From the NCBI GenBank assembly GCA_036502625.1, contig DASXYG010000095.1, positions 186,001 through 250,000 of the forward strand: 64,000 nt of DNA. The letters run 5' to 3'. A model generated the notes under the pieces. It saw only the letters and a program-made list of their open reading frames with translations. It was not told where the DNA came from and searched no databases. Position numbers and translations under genes: made by a program. The DNA comes from DASXYG01 sp036502625. GTDB taxonomy: Bacteria; Actinomycetota; Actinomycetes; Streptosporangiales; Streptosporangiaceae. This document shows positions 33,881-41,989 of this stretch, in pieces (position 1 is the stretch's first letter; the number at the start of each line of letters is the position of its first letter).

Positions 33881-34368
33881 CCCGGCCTGACCGGGCGGGG
33901 CGGGACCGGGGTGGAGACGATGATGGAGCTGGTGGTCTGGCCGTACGGGAGGAAGCCGTCGAGGACGGACTCGAGGTCCTCGATGGTCGGGACGTGGACC
34001 TTCATCAAGAAGCAGTCCTCGCCCGTGATGCGGTGGCATTCGACTACCGCGTCGGTCTTGGCGGCCAGGGCGGTGAGCTTGGGGAGCTGGCCGGGGGCGG
34101 GGCGGACGCGGACCCAGGCGGCTACCGGGAGGCCGGCCGCGGCGGGGTCGATGTCGAGGCGGTAGCCGCGGATGACGCCGGCGCGCTCCAGGCGGGCGAC
34201 GCGCTCGGTCACCGCGGGGGCGGACATGCCGACCTGGCGGGCCAGCGCCGACATGCTGAGCCGCGGGTCGTCGCGCAGCGCGTCGAGCAGCCGTACGTTG
34301 ACCTCGTCGAGCAAGTCGTTGGAGTTCTGAAAGCGATTACCGGCCCTAGCCGTCCGAACGGATGACAT
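33874..34368 (-). CDS. Lrp/AsnC-family regulator
   Basis: A 164-residue feast/famine regulator. The DNA-binding part is LLDALRDDPRLSMSALARQVGMSAPAVTERVARLERAGVI, the classical AsnC helix-turn-helix. The RAM ligand-binding domain follows, with VAAWVRVRPAPGQL, VVECHRITGEDCFLMKVHVPTIEDLESVLDGFLPYGQTTSSII. The start is the internal ATG with GAGGG upstream. It is divergent from the EamA exporter, and Lrp-type proteins commonly control adjacent amino-acid exporters, so this is the probable target. The effector is likely an amino acid. Confidence 0.92.
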   Translation of the reverse strand: MSSVRTARAGNRFQNSNDLLDEVNVRLLDALRDDPRLSMSALARQVGMSAPAVTERVARLERAGVIRGYRLDIDPAAAGLPVAAWVRVRPAPGQLPKLTALAAKTDAVVECHRITGEDCFLMKVHVPTIEDLESVLDGFLPYGQTTSSIIVSTPVPPRPVRPGH

Positions 34369-34431
34369 CTCGCCCTCGCCGCCTTTCGTCCGCCATAGTG
34401 CCGCCATCGGTCACATTGCAGACTCTAGGCC

Positions 34432-35325
34432 GTGCGAACCAATCGTGTCCCCCCGCAGGCGTACTTCGTCGGGAGCGCCGTCTTCCACTACCTCGGCCCG
34501 GCGTTCGCCGTGCTGCTTTTCCCGAGTGTCGGGCCGCTGGGCGCCGCGTGGCTGCGGATCGCCTCGGCGGCGGCGATCTTCGCAGGCTGGCGGCGGCCCT
34601 GGCGGTCATCCGGGGCCGCCGCCGCACGGTGGACGGTCGTCGGGCTCGGCGTCGTCCTCGCCGTCATGAACACCGTGTTCTACCTGGCCATCGCCCGGTT
34701 GCCGCTGGCGACCGTGGGCGCGATCGAGTTCCTCGGCCCGGTCGCGCTCGCCGCGTACGGGCTGCGCCCGGGGAAAAACTGCGCCGCGAAGCGGCACGAT
34801 CAGGGTGGTGGTTGGGTGACGGGCGGGCGGAACCTGGCGGCGCTCGTGCTGGCCGTCGCCGGGGTGGTGCTGCTGACCGACGTACGGCTGACCGCGGAGC
34901 CGTTCGGCATGGCCATGGCGTTCGCGAACTGCGCGCTGTTCGTGCTGTACGTGGTGCTCGGCAAGCGGATCGCGTCCAGCGGCGCGGGCATCGACAGGCT
35001 CGGCCTCTCGATGCTGGTCGCGGCGGTCGCGGTCACGCCGCTGGGGCTGGCCGACGCCGTGCCCGCGTTCGACACGCCGCGGCTGCTCGGCGCGGGGCTC
35101 GCCGTCGGCGTGTGCTCGTCCGTACTGCCGTACGTGCTCGACCAGCTCGCGCTCGCCCGGTTGTCCCGCGCCGGGTTCGCGCTGATGCTGTCGCTGCTTC
35201 CGGCGACCGCCACGATCATCGGCCTGCTGGTGCTGCGGCAGGTGCCCGAGCCCGCCGAGCTGGCCGGGATCGCCCTGGTCATCGCCGGTGTGGCCATCCA
35301 CCACGACCGGGAGGAGCACGCATGA
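34432..35325 (+). CDS. EamA/RhtA-type exporter with an in-frame hairpin insertion
   Basis: A 297-residue drug/metabolite transporter with two EamA repeats and about ten helices, related to RhtA threonine/homoserine exporters (FYLAIARLPLATVGAIEFLGPVALAA; FANCALFVLYVVLGKRI; LDQLALARLSRAGFALMLSLLPATATIIG). The loop between the first and second repeats normally runs from AAYG straight to RNLAALVLAVAGV. Here ~18 polar residues (about 113-130, including KNCAAKRHDQGGGW) are inserted, coded by a hairpin-forming sequence. The protein may still fold, since the insert is in a loop. The stop overlaps the aldo-keto reductase start. Control by the divergent Lrp gene is likely. Confidence 0.88.
   Translation: MRTNRVPPQAYFVGSAVFHYLGPAFAVLLFPSVGPLGAAWLRIASAAAIFAGWRRPWRSSGAAAARWTVVGLGVVLAVMNTVFYLAIARLPLATVGAIEFLGPVALAAYGLRPGKNCAAKRHDQGGGWVTGGRNLAALVLAVAGVVLLTDVRLTAEPFGMAMAFANCALFVLYVVLGKRIASSGAGIDRLGLSMLVAAVAVTPLGLADAVPAFDTPRLLGAGLAVGVCSSVLPYVLDQLALARLSRAGFALMLSLLPATATIIGLLVLRQVPEPAELAGIALVIAGVAIHHDREEHA
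34771..34818 (-). repeat. Terminator-like hairpin inserted inside the EamA gene (antisense orientation)
   Basis: Read on the minus strand, GTGCCGC-TTC-GCGGCGC forms a 7-bp stem (one mismatch), followed at once by AGTTTTTCCC: the form of an intrinsic terminator. It occupies 34772-34797 inside a coding region, pointing against the gene, within the segment that adds extra residues to the EamA loop. An A-run is rare in this genome's coding sequence, which supports an insertion. Confidence 0.5.
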
Positions 35326-36302
35326 CCACGGAGACCGTACGGCTGGGCACCGGTGGCCCGCTCGTGTCGCGGCAGGGACTCGGCTGCATGGGGATGGGCG
35401 GCTCGTACGGGCCGGCCGACGACCGCGAGTCCGCCGCCGTGATCCGCCGCGCGATCGAGCTGGGCGTCACCCTGTTCGACACCGCCGACCTGTACGGGTC
35501 GAGCACGCGGCCGGGCAGCAACGAGGAGATGGTCGGCGCGGCGGTGCGCCCGTACCGGGACGCGATCGTGCTGGCCAGCAAGTTCGGCTTCGTGTTCGAC
35601 CCGGTGACCGGTGCGCGCGGCCTGTGCGGCACCCCCGCGTACGCCGGGCGCGCCTGCGACGCCTCGCTGCGCCGCCTCGGCACGGACCGCATCGACCTCT
35701 ACTACCTGCACCGCGTCGACCCGGAGGTGCCGATCGAGGAGACGGTCGGCGCCATGGCGGACCTCGTACGCGCCGGCAAGGTGCGCCACCTGGGCCTGTC
35801 GATGGTGACCGCCGCCGAGCTGCGCGCCGCGCACGCCGTCCACCCGATCGCGGCCGTGCAGTCGGAGTACTCCCTGTGGTGCCGCGGCATCGAGGCGGAC
35901 GTGCTGCCCGCGGCGCGCGCCCTGGGCGTCGGCGTGGTCCCGTACGCGCCGCTCGGCCGGGGTTTCCTGGCCGGCTCGGTGCGCCCCGGCAGCGACGTGG
36001 GCCGCTTCCGCGCCACCATCCCGGCCTTCCAGCCCGCCGCTCTGGAGGCCAACGCGCACATCGCCGACGCCGTACGCGAGATCGCCGAACGCCACGACGC
36101 CACCGCCGCCCAGGTGGCGCTCGCCTGGGTGTACGCCCAGGGCCGCGACCTCGTCCCGATCCCCGGCACCCGGCGCCGCCGCTACCTGGAGGACAACGTC
36201 GCGGCGCTGGCCGTGCGGCTGACCGCGGACGAGCTCGCCCGGCTCTCCGGCCTGCGCGTACGGCTCAGTCCCGAGGGCGGACCGGCATCGCGAGCGTCGT
36301 GA
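35322..36302 (+). CDS. Aldo-keto reductase, YajO/Tas-like
   Basis: A 326-residue NADPH-dependent oxidoreductase with an (alpha/beta)8 barrel. Catalytic tetrad residues appear in LFDTADLYGSS (Asp, Tyr), VLASKFGF (Lys) and LYYLHRVDP (His). LGCMGMGGSYGPADD at the start, HLGLSMVTAAELRAAH, AVQSEYSLWCRG and YAPLGRGFLAG are characteristic of the AKR13-like group, and IPGTRRRRYLEDNVAAL closes the cofactor site. The ATG overlaps the exporter stop (ATGA) with GGGAGGAG, so it is coupled to it. Its last 38 bp overlap the end of the convergent MerR-clamp gene. Confidence 0.92.
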   Translation: MTTETVRLGTGGPLVSRQGLGCMGMGGSYGPADDRESAAVIRRAIELGVTLFDTADLYGSSTRPGSNEEMVGAAVRPYRDAIVLASKFGFVFDPVTGARGLCGTPAYAGRACDASLRRLGTDRIDLYYLHRVDPEVPIEETVGAMADLVRAGKVRHLGLSMVTAAELRAAHAVHPIAAVQSEYSLWCRGIEADVLPAARALGVGVVPYAPLGRGFLAGSVRPGSDVGRFRATIPAFQPAALEANAHIADAVREIAERHDATAAQVALAWVYAQGRDLVPIPGTRRRRYLEDNVAALAVRLTADELARLSGLRVRLSPEGGPASRAS

Positions 36303-37329
36303 ACGTGCCCTGGTCGGCGGAGCGGACGACCACGGGCCCCACCGGAGACGCGATCTCCAGGAGCACGTCCGGGCCCACGCCCGCGGACAGCGCGGCGGCG
36401 AGGACGGCCGGGGCGAAGGCGATGTCGAGCGGCGCGCCGGTCTGGACGGCGGGGAGCGCGGCGTCGGGGTGCCCGTCCGCGCGTATGCGCAGCTCGTCCG
36501 GTGTGCCGCCGAGCCGTGCGTACGCGGCTTCGGCGCGGGCCTCCAGTGCCGCGCCGAGCGCCGTACGGTCGGTGATCACCCGGGTGCGCGGCGCGCCCAG
36601 GCCGTCGAGCACCATCGTGTAGTCGGGGAACGCGCCCGCGATGCCCGCGATCCGCCGCTCCTCCGCGCCGTCCGCGAGAACGAGCGCGCCCTCCGGGATC
36701 TCCAGCGCGATCTCGCCGGACCGTACCGCCCAGGCGGCGAGTTCCCGCAGGTCCGGGACGGGCACGACGATGCGCGCCGGTCCCCCGGTGGTCGCGGACG
36801 GGCGGAGCACCCGTACGGACAGCCGGTAGCGGTCAGTCGCGACCACCCGCACCTCGCCGTCCGCGATCTCCACGAGCACGCCCCGCAGCACCTCGGACCC
36901 GGGCGGCCCCTCGCCGTGCAGCGCGGCCGGGGCGACCTGGCGGATGGCGCTGGCGAATTCTGGACCGTCCAGTCTCATCCGCGGGGGCCGCGGCGCGGGG
37001 AGGTCGCCGAGGAGCCTCTCGATCGCCGTACGGGTGGCCGCGGCGGTCGCGCTCGTACGGGCGAGGTGGGACTCCAGGATGTCGCGCGCCTCCGGGCCCG
37101 GCGCGTCGAGGACGACGCGGGCCTCCGGCAGCGGCAGCGCCGCGCGGCGGAGGCCGGCCAGCAGGCGGGCGCGCGGCTCCTGGCCGGCCGCGTAGTACCG
37201 GTAGCCGGTCGCGGGGTCGACGCGGCGCGGACGCAGCACGCCGCAGTCGTCGTAGAAGCGCAGCGCGCTCGGCGTCAGCCCCACGCGGCGCGCGAACGCG
37301 CTGATGCTCAGCTCATCGGATTCCGCCAC
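36265..37329 (-). CDS. MerR-type DNA-binding domain fused to DNA polymerase III beta-clamp-like domains
   Basis: A 354-residue fusion. Residues ~7-75 are a MerR winged helix (LSISAFARRVGLTPSALRFYDDCGVLRP, GYRYY) and ~76-112 a dimerisation-helix-like segment. Residues ~117-245 then match domain 2 of the bacterial sliding clamp: LRGVLVEIADGEVRVVATDRYRLSVRV parallels the clamp TDGHRLAV block, and GAFPDYTMVLDG parallels GRFPDYxRVLP. Residues ~246-354 match domain 3, ending in FTTLAMPVR (clamp: YVVMPMR). Domain 1 of the clamp is absent. The role is unknown: either a regulator using the clamp fold for ligand or partner binding, or a DNA-loaded ring. It overlaps the aldo-keto reductase tail by 38 bp. 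Confidence 0.85.
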   Translation of the reverse strand: MAESDELSISAFARRVGLTPSALRFYDDCGVLRPRRVDPATGYRYYAAGQEPRARLLAGLRRAALPLPEARVVLDAPGPEARDILESHLARTSATAAATRTAIERLLGDLPAPRPPRMRLDGPEFASAIRQVAPAALHGEGPPGSEVLRGVLVEIADGEVRVVATDRYRLSVRVLRPSATTGGPARIVVPVPDLRELAAWAVRSGEIALEIPEGALVLADGAEERRIAGIAGAFPDYTMVLDGLGAPRTRVITDRTALGAALEARAEAAYARLGGTPDELRIRADGHPDAALPAVQTGAPLDIAFAPAVLAAALSAGVGPDVLLEIASPVGPVVVRSADQGTFTTLAMPVRPRD

Positions 37330-37377
37330 GACCGCGATTGTGGCCCTTCGACCTGCCTGAAGGTCAACGCGCCCGGG

Positions 37378-38205
37378 TCAGCCGAGCGCGTTCATCGTCT
37401 CCGGGTCGGGACCGAACCGCTCGTTCCGGTTGAGCGCGCTGATGGCGTCCATGTCGCCCCGCTCCAGGCTGAACCCGAAGACGTCCAGGTTCTCCTCGAT
37501 GCGCGACGGCGTCACCGACTTCGGGATGACGATGTTGCCGAGCTGGAGGTGCCAGCGGAGCACCACCTGGGCGGGCGTCCTGCCGTACGTCTCGGCGATG
37601 TGCGCGAGGACCGGGTCGGACAGCAGGCCCTTGCCCTGGCCGAGCGGGCTCCACGCCTCGGTGGCGATGCCGTAGCCGGAGTCGACGGCGCGCATCTCGG
37701 CCTGCGTGAGGTACGGGTGCAGCTCGATCTGGTTCAGCACCGGGATCGTGCGCGCCTCCTTGACCAACCGGTCCAGATGCGCGGCGGGGAAGTTGCAGAC
37801 GCCGATCGCGCGCGCCAGGCCCTCCTCGTGGAGGCGTTCCATGGCCCGCCACGTCTCGATGTACAGGTCGCGCTCGGGCATCGGCCAGTGCATGAGGTAC
37901 AGGTCGACGTATTCGAGGCCGAGCCGTTCCAGACTGTCGACGCAGGCCCGCATCGTCTTGTCCCAGCCCTGGTCGCTGTTCCACAGCTTCGTGGCGATGA
38001 ACAGGTCGTCGCGCGGCACACCGGAGTCGCGTACGGCACGGCCCACGCCGTCCTCGTTCCCGTACGCGGCCGCGGTGTCGACGCTGCGATAGCCGGTGTC
38101 CAGCGCCCGCGCGACCGCGGTGTACGCCTCGTCGTCCGGCACCTGCCAGACGCCGAAGCCGAGCTGGGGCATGTTGACGCCGTTGTTCAAGGTCACGTAC
38201 CGCAT
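37378..38205 (-). CDS. Aldo-keto reductase, AKR5 (2,5-diketogluconate reductase) type
   Basis: A 275-residue NADPH-dependent reductase. The catalytic residues lie in SVDTAAAYGNEDGVG (Asp, Tyr), FIATKLWN (Lys) and LYLMHWPMP (His); GVCNFPAAHLDRL, LNQIELHPYL, EAWSPLGQG and VIPKSVTPSRIEENLDVF complete the family pattern. Length is typical. It is preceded by the MerR-clamp gene on the same strand (transcribed away, 48 bp apart) and could be transcribed from its own promoter at 38206-38313. The physiological aldehyde or ketone is unknown. Confidence 0.93.
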   Translation of the reverse strand: MRYVTLNNGVNMPQLGFGVWQVPDDEAYTAVARALDTGYRSVDTAAAYGNEDGVGRAVRDSGVPRDDLFIATKLWNSDQGWDKTMRACVDSLERLGLEYVDLYLMHWPMPERDLYIETWRAMERLHEEGLARAIGVCNFPAAHLDRLVKEARTIPVLNQIELHPYLTQAEMRAVDSGYGIATEAWSPLGQGKGLLSDPVLAHIAETYGRTPAQVVLRWHLQLGNIVIPKSVTPSRIEENLDVFGFSLERGDMDAISALNRNERFGPDPETMNALG

Positions 38206-38313
38206 CGCTGTCGACCCCCCGGTCGGTTCTCCGTACGGCGGCGGTGGACATGATCCGCGGCGCCGCCCGTACGGTCATACCCGAGCGCCGCCGGGCATCA
38301 CGCCCCGTCCGGC

Positions 38314-39066
38314 TCAGGGGTGCCGGCTGCTGACCGACACGACCTCGCCCGTCATGTACGACGACATGCCGCTGGCCAGGAACACCACGACGTTGGCGAC
38401 CTCCTCGGGGGTCGCGCCGCGGCCGAACGCCTCGCGGCCCGCCAGGTCGTCGAGGAGCTCGCGGCTGACGGTCCTCTCCAGGAACGGGTGCATCGCCAGG
38501 CTGGGCGCGACCGCGTTCACGCGTATTCCGGACCGGGCGGTCTCCATCGCCACGCAGCGGGTGAACGCCATGACCCCGGCCTTCGCGGCGGCGTAGTGCG
38601 CCTGCCGCTCCTGGGCGCGCCAGCCGGAGACCGAGGCCATGTTGACGATCGTGCCGGCGCGGCGCGGCAGCATGGCGCGCAGCATCGCCCGGGTCACGCG
38701 GAACACGCTGGTCAGGCTGACGTCGATGACGAGGTCCCACTCGTCGTCGGTCATCTCGGCGACGGCCTGGTCGCCGCCCATGCCGGCGTTGTTCACGAGG
38801 ACGTCGACACCGCCGGACGCCTCCTCCGCGGCCCGCACCAGCGCGTCCACCTGCCCGGTGTCGCGTACGTCGCAGGGGATGGCGGCCACCGGCCGGGCGC
38901 CTGTCTCCTCGGCGAGCCGCCCCGCCGCCTCCCCGAGCCGCCGCTCGTGAACGTCGCTGATCACGACCCGCGCGCCCTCCTCGGCGCACCGCTTGGCCGT
39001 GGCGTACCCGATCCCGGCCCCGGCCGCCGCCGTGACCAGGACCGTCCGGTCGTCGAGCAGGCCCAC
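38314..39066 (-). CDS. SDR-family oxidoreductase (probable steroid/acyl-CoA related)
   Basis: A 250-residue classical SDR. The cofactor motif is VLVTAAAGAGIGYATAKR (the first Gly of TGxxxGIG is replaced by Ala), followed by VISDVHERR (acidic residue, NAD preference) and VLVNNAGMGGD. The catalytic Ser is in NMASVSGW, and Tyr/Lys in HYAAAKAGVMAFTRCVAMETA. The start is GTG with GGGAGGT upstream, inside a longer frame. A 13-bp motif nearly identical to one in front of the echA20 cluster lies 64-76 bp upstream. With its similarity to the SDRs that sit beside ipdAB in mycobacteria, this suggests a role in the same steroid pathway. Confidence 0.88.
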   Translation of the reverse strand: MGLLDDRTVLVTAAAGAGIGYATAKRCAEEGARVVISDVHERRLGEAAGRLAEETGARPVAAIPCDVRDTGQVDALVRAAEEASGGVDVLVNNAGMGGDQAVAEMTDDEWDLVIDVSLTSVFRVTRAMLRAMLPRRAGTIVNMASVSGWRAQERQAHYAAAKAGVMAFTRCVAMETARSGIRVNAVAPSLAMHPFLERTVSRELLDDLAGREAFGRGATPEEVANVVVFLASGMSSYMTGEVVSVSSRHP

Positions 39067-39129
39067 CGGCCCACCTCCCTCGTACGGGCCACCGGCGCGA
39101 CCGCACCCGCCAGCGAACCGCCCTCTTTC

Positions 39130-39149
39130 TTCTAGAAGATAACCATCTT
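39130..39149. promoter_or_regulatory. Operator candidate shared with the steroid-ring cluster
   Basis: TTCTAGAAGATAA (39130-39142) contains the palindrome CTTCTAGAAG from 39129, and overlaps AAGAT-AACC-ATCTT (39136-39149). The same 13-mer with one change (TTCTATAAGATAA) occurs on the minus strand at 42952-42964, between the FadR-type gene and echA20. It sits 64 bp upstream of the SDR start, in an A+T-rich patch. Confidence 0.55.
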
Positions 39150-39176
39150 CCGGTTCCCGGCCGCAGGGCAATGCCG

Positions 39177-39986
39177 TCAGCGGCTCGCCGTCGTGAAGTC
39201 GAGCAGGAGCTTCGCCGTGGTCCCGGGGGCTTCGAGTATGGGGAGGTGGCCGACGTCCGGGAGCACCTCGACCCGGGCGTTCGGCACCGCGTCGTACTGG
39301 TGTGCCGACGACGGCTCCCAGCGGCGGTCGGCCGCGCCGAAGACCACCAGTACGGGGACGTCGAGGGCGGCCAGACGATCCGGGATGCTCCGCTCGGCGA
39401 TGTACGCGGTGTTGCGGCGCAGCACCGTCCGCATCGTGCGGTACGTGATGGCGCGGACACCGGCGACCAACTCGTCCGGGATGTCCACCGGGTGGGCGGC
39501 CGTCGCGCCGAACCCGCCGCGGATCATCGCGTCGGAGCGCCGCAGCCACAGGAGCGGGCCGAGCGGCGGCGCCAGCAGGATCCGGATGAGGACCGGCTGC
39601 GGCAGCAGCGCGTCGAGGCGCGGACCGGCGCTGATCAGGACGAGCGGGCCCGCGAGGTCGGGGCGTCGCTCGGCGAGCGCGGTGGCGACGTAGCAGCCGC
39701 TGGAGTGCCCGGCCACCGCGACGCGCCGCAGGACGAGCCCGTCGAGCAGCGCGGCCACGCGTCCCGCCTGGTCGGGCACGTCGTACGTCGGGGCGGGCGG
39801 CGACTGGCCGCAGCCCGGGAGGTCGACCCTGATGACGTGGTGGCGGGCGGCGAGCGCCGGGACCATCGGGCCCCAGGTGCCGCCGGAGGCCCCCGACCCG
39901 TGGATGAGCAACAGCGGCGGCGCCTCCCGCGGGCCGTCGTGCACCACGTGCATCCCGTACGCGCGCCCAGCCTCGAACTCGGTCAT
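39177..39986 (-). CDS. Alpha/beta-hydrolase
   Basis: A 269-residue alpha/beta-fold hydrolase. The oxyanion segment is LLLIHGSGASGGTWGPM, the nucleophile elbow is VAGHSSGCYVA, the acid is in VVFGAADRRWEP and the histidine in LPDVGHLPILEAP. The family resembles C-C bond hydrolases and esterases (MhpC-like), but no specific substrate is indicated. It lies just upstream (minus strand) of the SDR, separated by 110 bp containing the shared operator motif, and it is divergent from the luciferase-like gene. It may belong to the same catabolic regulon; that is inference. Confidence 0.88.
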   Translation of the reverse strand: MTEFEAGRAYGMHVVHDGPREAPPLLLIHGSGASGGTWGPMVPALAARHHVIRVDLPGCGQSPPAPTYDVPDQAGRVAALLDGLVLRRVAVAGHSSGCYVATALAERRPDLAGPLVLISAGPRLDALLPQPVLIRILLAPPLGPLLWLRRSDAMIRGGFGATAAHPVDIPDELVAGVRAITYRTMRTVLRRNTAYIAERSIPDRLAALDVPVLVVFGAADRRWEPSSAHQYDAVPNARVEVLPDVGHLPILEAPGTTAKLLLDFTTASR

Positions 39987-40099
39987 GCGGCGACTATGCG
40001 TGACGGGCGGCCGCCGGTCTTGGACGAATGTTCCCGTGAGTCCGCCGCCGTACGGCCCGGCCGCGCCGCGATGTCCGGCCGCGTTGGCAGGATGGCGGG

Positions 40100-40966
40100 A
40101 TGCGCTACTCGGTGAACGTGCCCAACTTCGGCGACTTCCAGGATCCGCGCGTCGTCGCGGACCTCGCCCGTACGGCGGAACAGGCCGGGTGGGACGGCCT
40201 GTGGGTGTGGGACCACGTGCTGCACGAGCGGGCGCGGGCGCGCGAGATCGCCGATCCGTGGGTGCTGCTGACCGCCGCCGCGCTGGCCACGGAGCGCATC
40301 CGGCTGGGGGCGATGGTCACGCCGGTCGCGCGGCGCCGGCCGATCAAGCTGGCCAGGGAGCTGACGACCCTGGACCGGCTCACCGGCGGCCGGATGGTCT
40401 GCGGCGTGGGCCTCGGCGCGCCCATCGCCGACGAGTACGGCCGGTTCGGCGAGACGACCGACGCCAAGCGGATCGCCGCCGCCCTCGACGAGGGCCTCGA
40501 CGCGCTGACGCTGCTGTGGTCGGGCGAGCCGGTGAGCTACCACGGCGCGTACGTCACGCTCGACGACGTGCTCTGCCTGCCCACGCCGGTGCAGCGCCCG
40601 CGCATCCCGGTCTGGGTGGCGGGCCGCTGGCCGAACAAGCCCCCGATGCGCCGCGCGGCCCGCTGGGACGGGGTGATCCCGCTGATCGCCGGCGCCGACG
40701 GAGGCCAGGTGCCACCGGCCTCCGAGGTACGCCGCCTGGTGGAATACGTGTCGGCGCACCGCGCGGAGGCGGGTCTGACCGACCGTCCGTACGACGTCGT
40801 GATCGGCGGCACCACACCGCCGACCCCGGCCGCCGCCGCCCTGGTAGCCCCCCTGGCCGAGGCCGGCGCCACCTGGTGGGACGAACAAATGCCCTTCGAC
40901 GAGACCATCGACCGCCTGGAGCCGATCCTCCGCCGCATCGAGTACGGCCCACCCCGCCCCGCGTAG
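40100..40966 (+). CDS. LLM-class F420/FMN-dependent oxidoreductase
   Basis: A 288-residue luciferase-like monooxygenase or F420-dependent reductase. The barrel motifs are MRYSVNVPNFGDFQDPRVVADLARTAEQAGWDGLWVWDH, ERIRLGAMVTPVARRRPIKLARELTTLDRLTGGR (the cofactor and hinge region) and GVGLGAPIADEYGRFGE; PRIPVWVAGRWPNK and a late WWDEQMPFDET follow. In actinomycetes many such proteins use F420, but cofactor use cannot be decided here. It starts 113 bp from the divergent hydrolase and is followed by the long repeat-bearing spacer. Confidence 0.88.
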   Translation: MRYSVNVPNFGDFQDPRVVADLARTAEQAGWDGLWVWDHVLHERARAREIADPWVLLTAAALATERIRLGAMVTPVARRRPIKLARELTTLDRLTGGRMVCGVGLGAPIADEYGRFGETTDAKRIAAALDEGLDALTLLWSGEPVSYHGAYVTLDDVLCLPTPVQRPRIPVWVAGRWPNKPPMRRAARWDGVIPLIAGADGGQVPPASEVRRLVEYVSAHRAEAGLTDRPYDVVIGGTTPPTPAAAALVAPLAEAGATWWDEQMPFDETIDRLEPILRRIEYGPPRPA

Positions 40967-41192
40967 CCGTTCACGCGGCTCGACACCAAGCTCGCCGCGA
41001 GCCCAGGCCGCGCCGGACCCCGGACACCCCGCCAACCAGTCCCCCCGCTATCCCGCAAGATCGCCCCCCGGAGCCCGAGCGGCGTCTGAGGCGAGAGCCC
41101 CCGCACCCGAGACCCCCGTAATCCCCCCGGCCAGAGGCGAAGCCCTGCGCCCCAACCACGAGACCGCGCACCCAAGGTCGCAGGAAATCAGT

Positions 41193-41212
41193 CGCGCGCA
41201 GCGCGGCCTTTT
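41193..41212 (+). terminator. Terminator-like hairpin (repeat copy 1)
   Basis: CGCGC-GCA-GCGCG followed by GCC and TTTT, on the plus strand, downstream of the luciferase-like gene. The stem is short but fully G+C, and T-runs are rare in this DNA. It is part of the ~300-bp repeat. Confidence 0.5.
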
Positions 41213-41504
41213 CCAGACGCCCCACACCCCCTGCCCACCGCAAGCCCCGGCCACGACACAACCCCGACCACGCGGCCCCCGGCCAGAACCATCACCCAGA
41301 GCCACCGGGTTCAGGGAGACCCCACGAGCCCATCCCGCCACGCCTCCAAGCCCGGCGTCCCCCGCAAGCCGCGAGCCTGCCCCCGGAGCCGAACCGGTCC
41401 CTGGAGCCGAAGCCCCCCACCCAAGACCCCCGACCCCCCCAGCCAGAGGCGAAGCCCTGCGGCCCAACCACGAGACCGCACACCCAAGGTCGCAGGCAAT
41501 CAGT

Positions 41505-41523
41505 CGCGCGCAGCGCGGCCTTT
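41505..41523 (+). terminator. Terminator-like hairpin (repeat copy 2)
   Basis: Identical hairpin CGCGC-GCA-GCGCG followed by GCC and TTT. Confidence 0.45.
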
Positions 41524-41800
41524 ATCCACCGCCACACCCCCACCCACCGCAACCCGCGGCCACAACACGACCCCGCGCTCCCCAGCCGAAACGCGAGCCG
41601 TCACCGGAAACCGCTCGGGCTAGGGAGTGGGAGGCCCCGTACCCCCAACCCGGCGCACTTCGCAGCCAGGCAACGCGCCTGGTGCCCGCCGCCGACGGAT
41701 CCGGGACGGGAGCCACCGCACCCCCGAAATCCCCCCGGCCAGAGGCGAAGCCCCGCGGCCCAACCAAGAGACCGCGCAGCCAAGGTCGCAGGCAATCAGT

Positions 41801-41819
41801 CGCGCGCAGCGCGGCCTTT
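41801..41819 (+). terminator. Terminator-like hairpin (repeat copy 3)
   Basis: Identical hairpin CGCGC-GCA-GCGCG followed by GCC and TTT. Confidence 0.45.
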
Positions 41820-41989
41820 CCACGCGCCCACACCCCCTGCCCACCGCGAGCCCCGGCCACGACACAACCCCCGCGCTCTCCGGCGCGGGGCGGCGCGGGG
41901 CGCGGGGCGGAGCGGGGCAGAGCGCGGGGTGCGGGCGCGAGGCGCGGGGCCTGGGTGCGGGGGGCGCAAGGCGGGCGCGGAGCGCGGGG

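Larger units (their letters stand above)
41131..41880 (+). repeat. Direct repeat, three copies with ~300-bp period
   Basis: CCAGAGGCGAAGCCC begins conserved blocks at 41131, 41443 and 41739 (periods 312 and 296). Each block runs ~100 bp with few changes: the CAACCA-GAGACCGC segment, CCAAGGTCGCAGG, then AATCAGTCGCGCGCAGCGCGGCCTT in part. A trailing block CCCACCGC-A-CCCCGGCCAC follows. Copy-to-copy differences are mostly single bases, so the duplication is fairly recent. The units read in the direction of the upstream luciferase-like gene. Confidence 0.85.
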
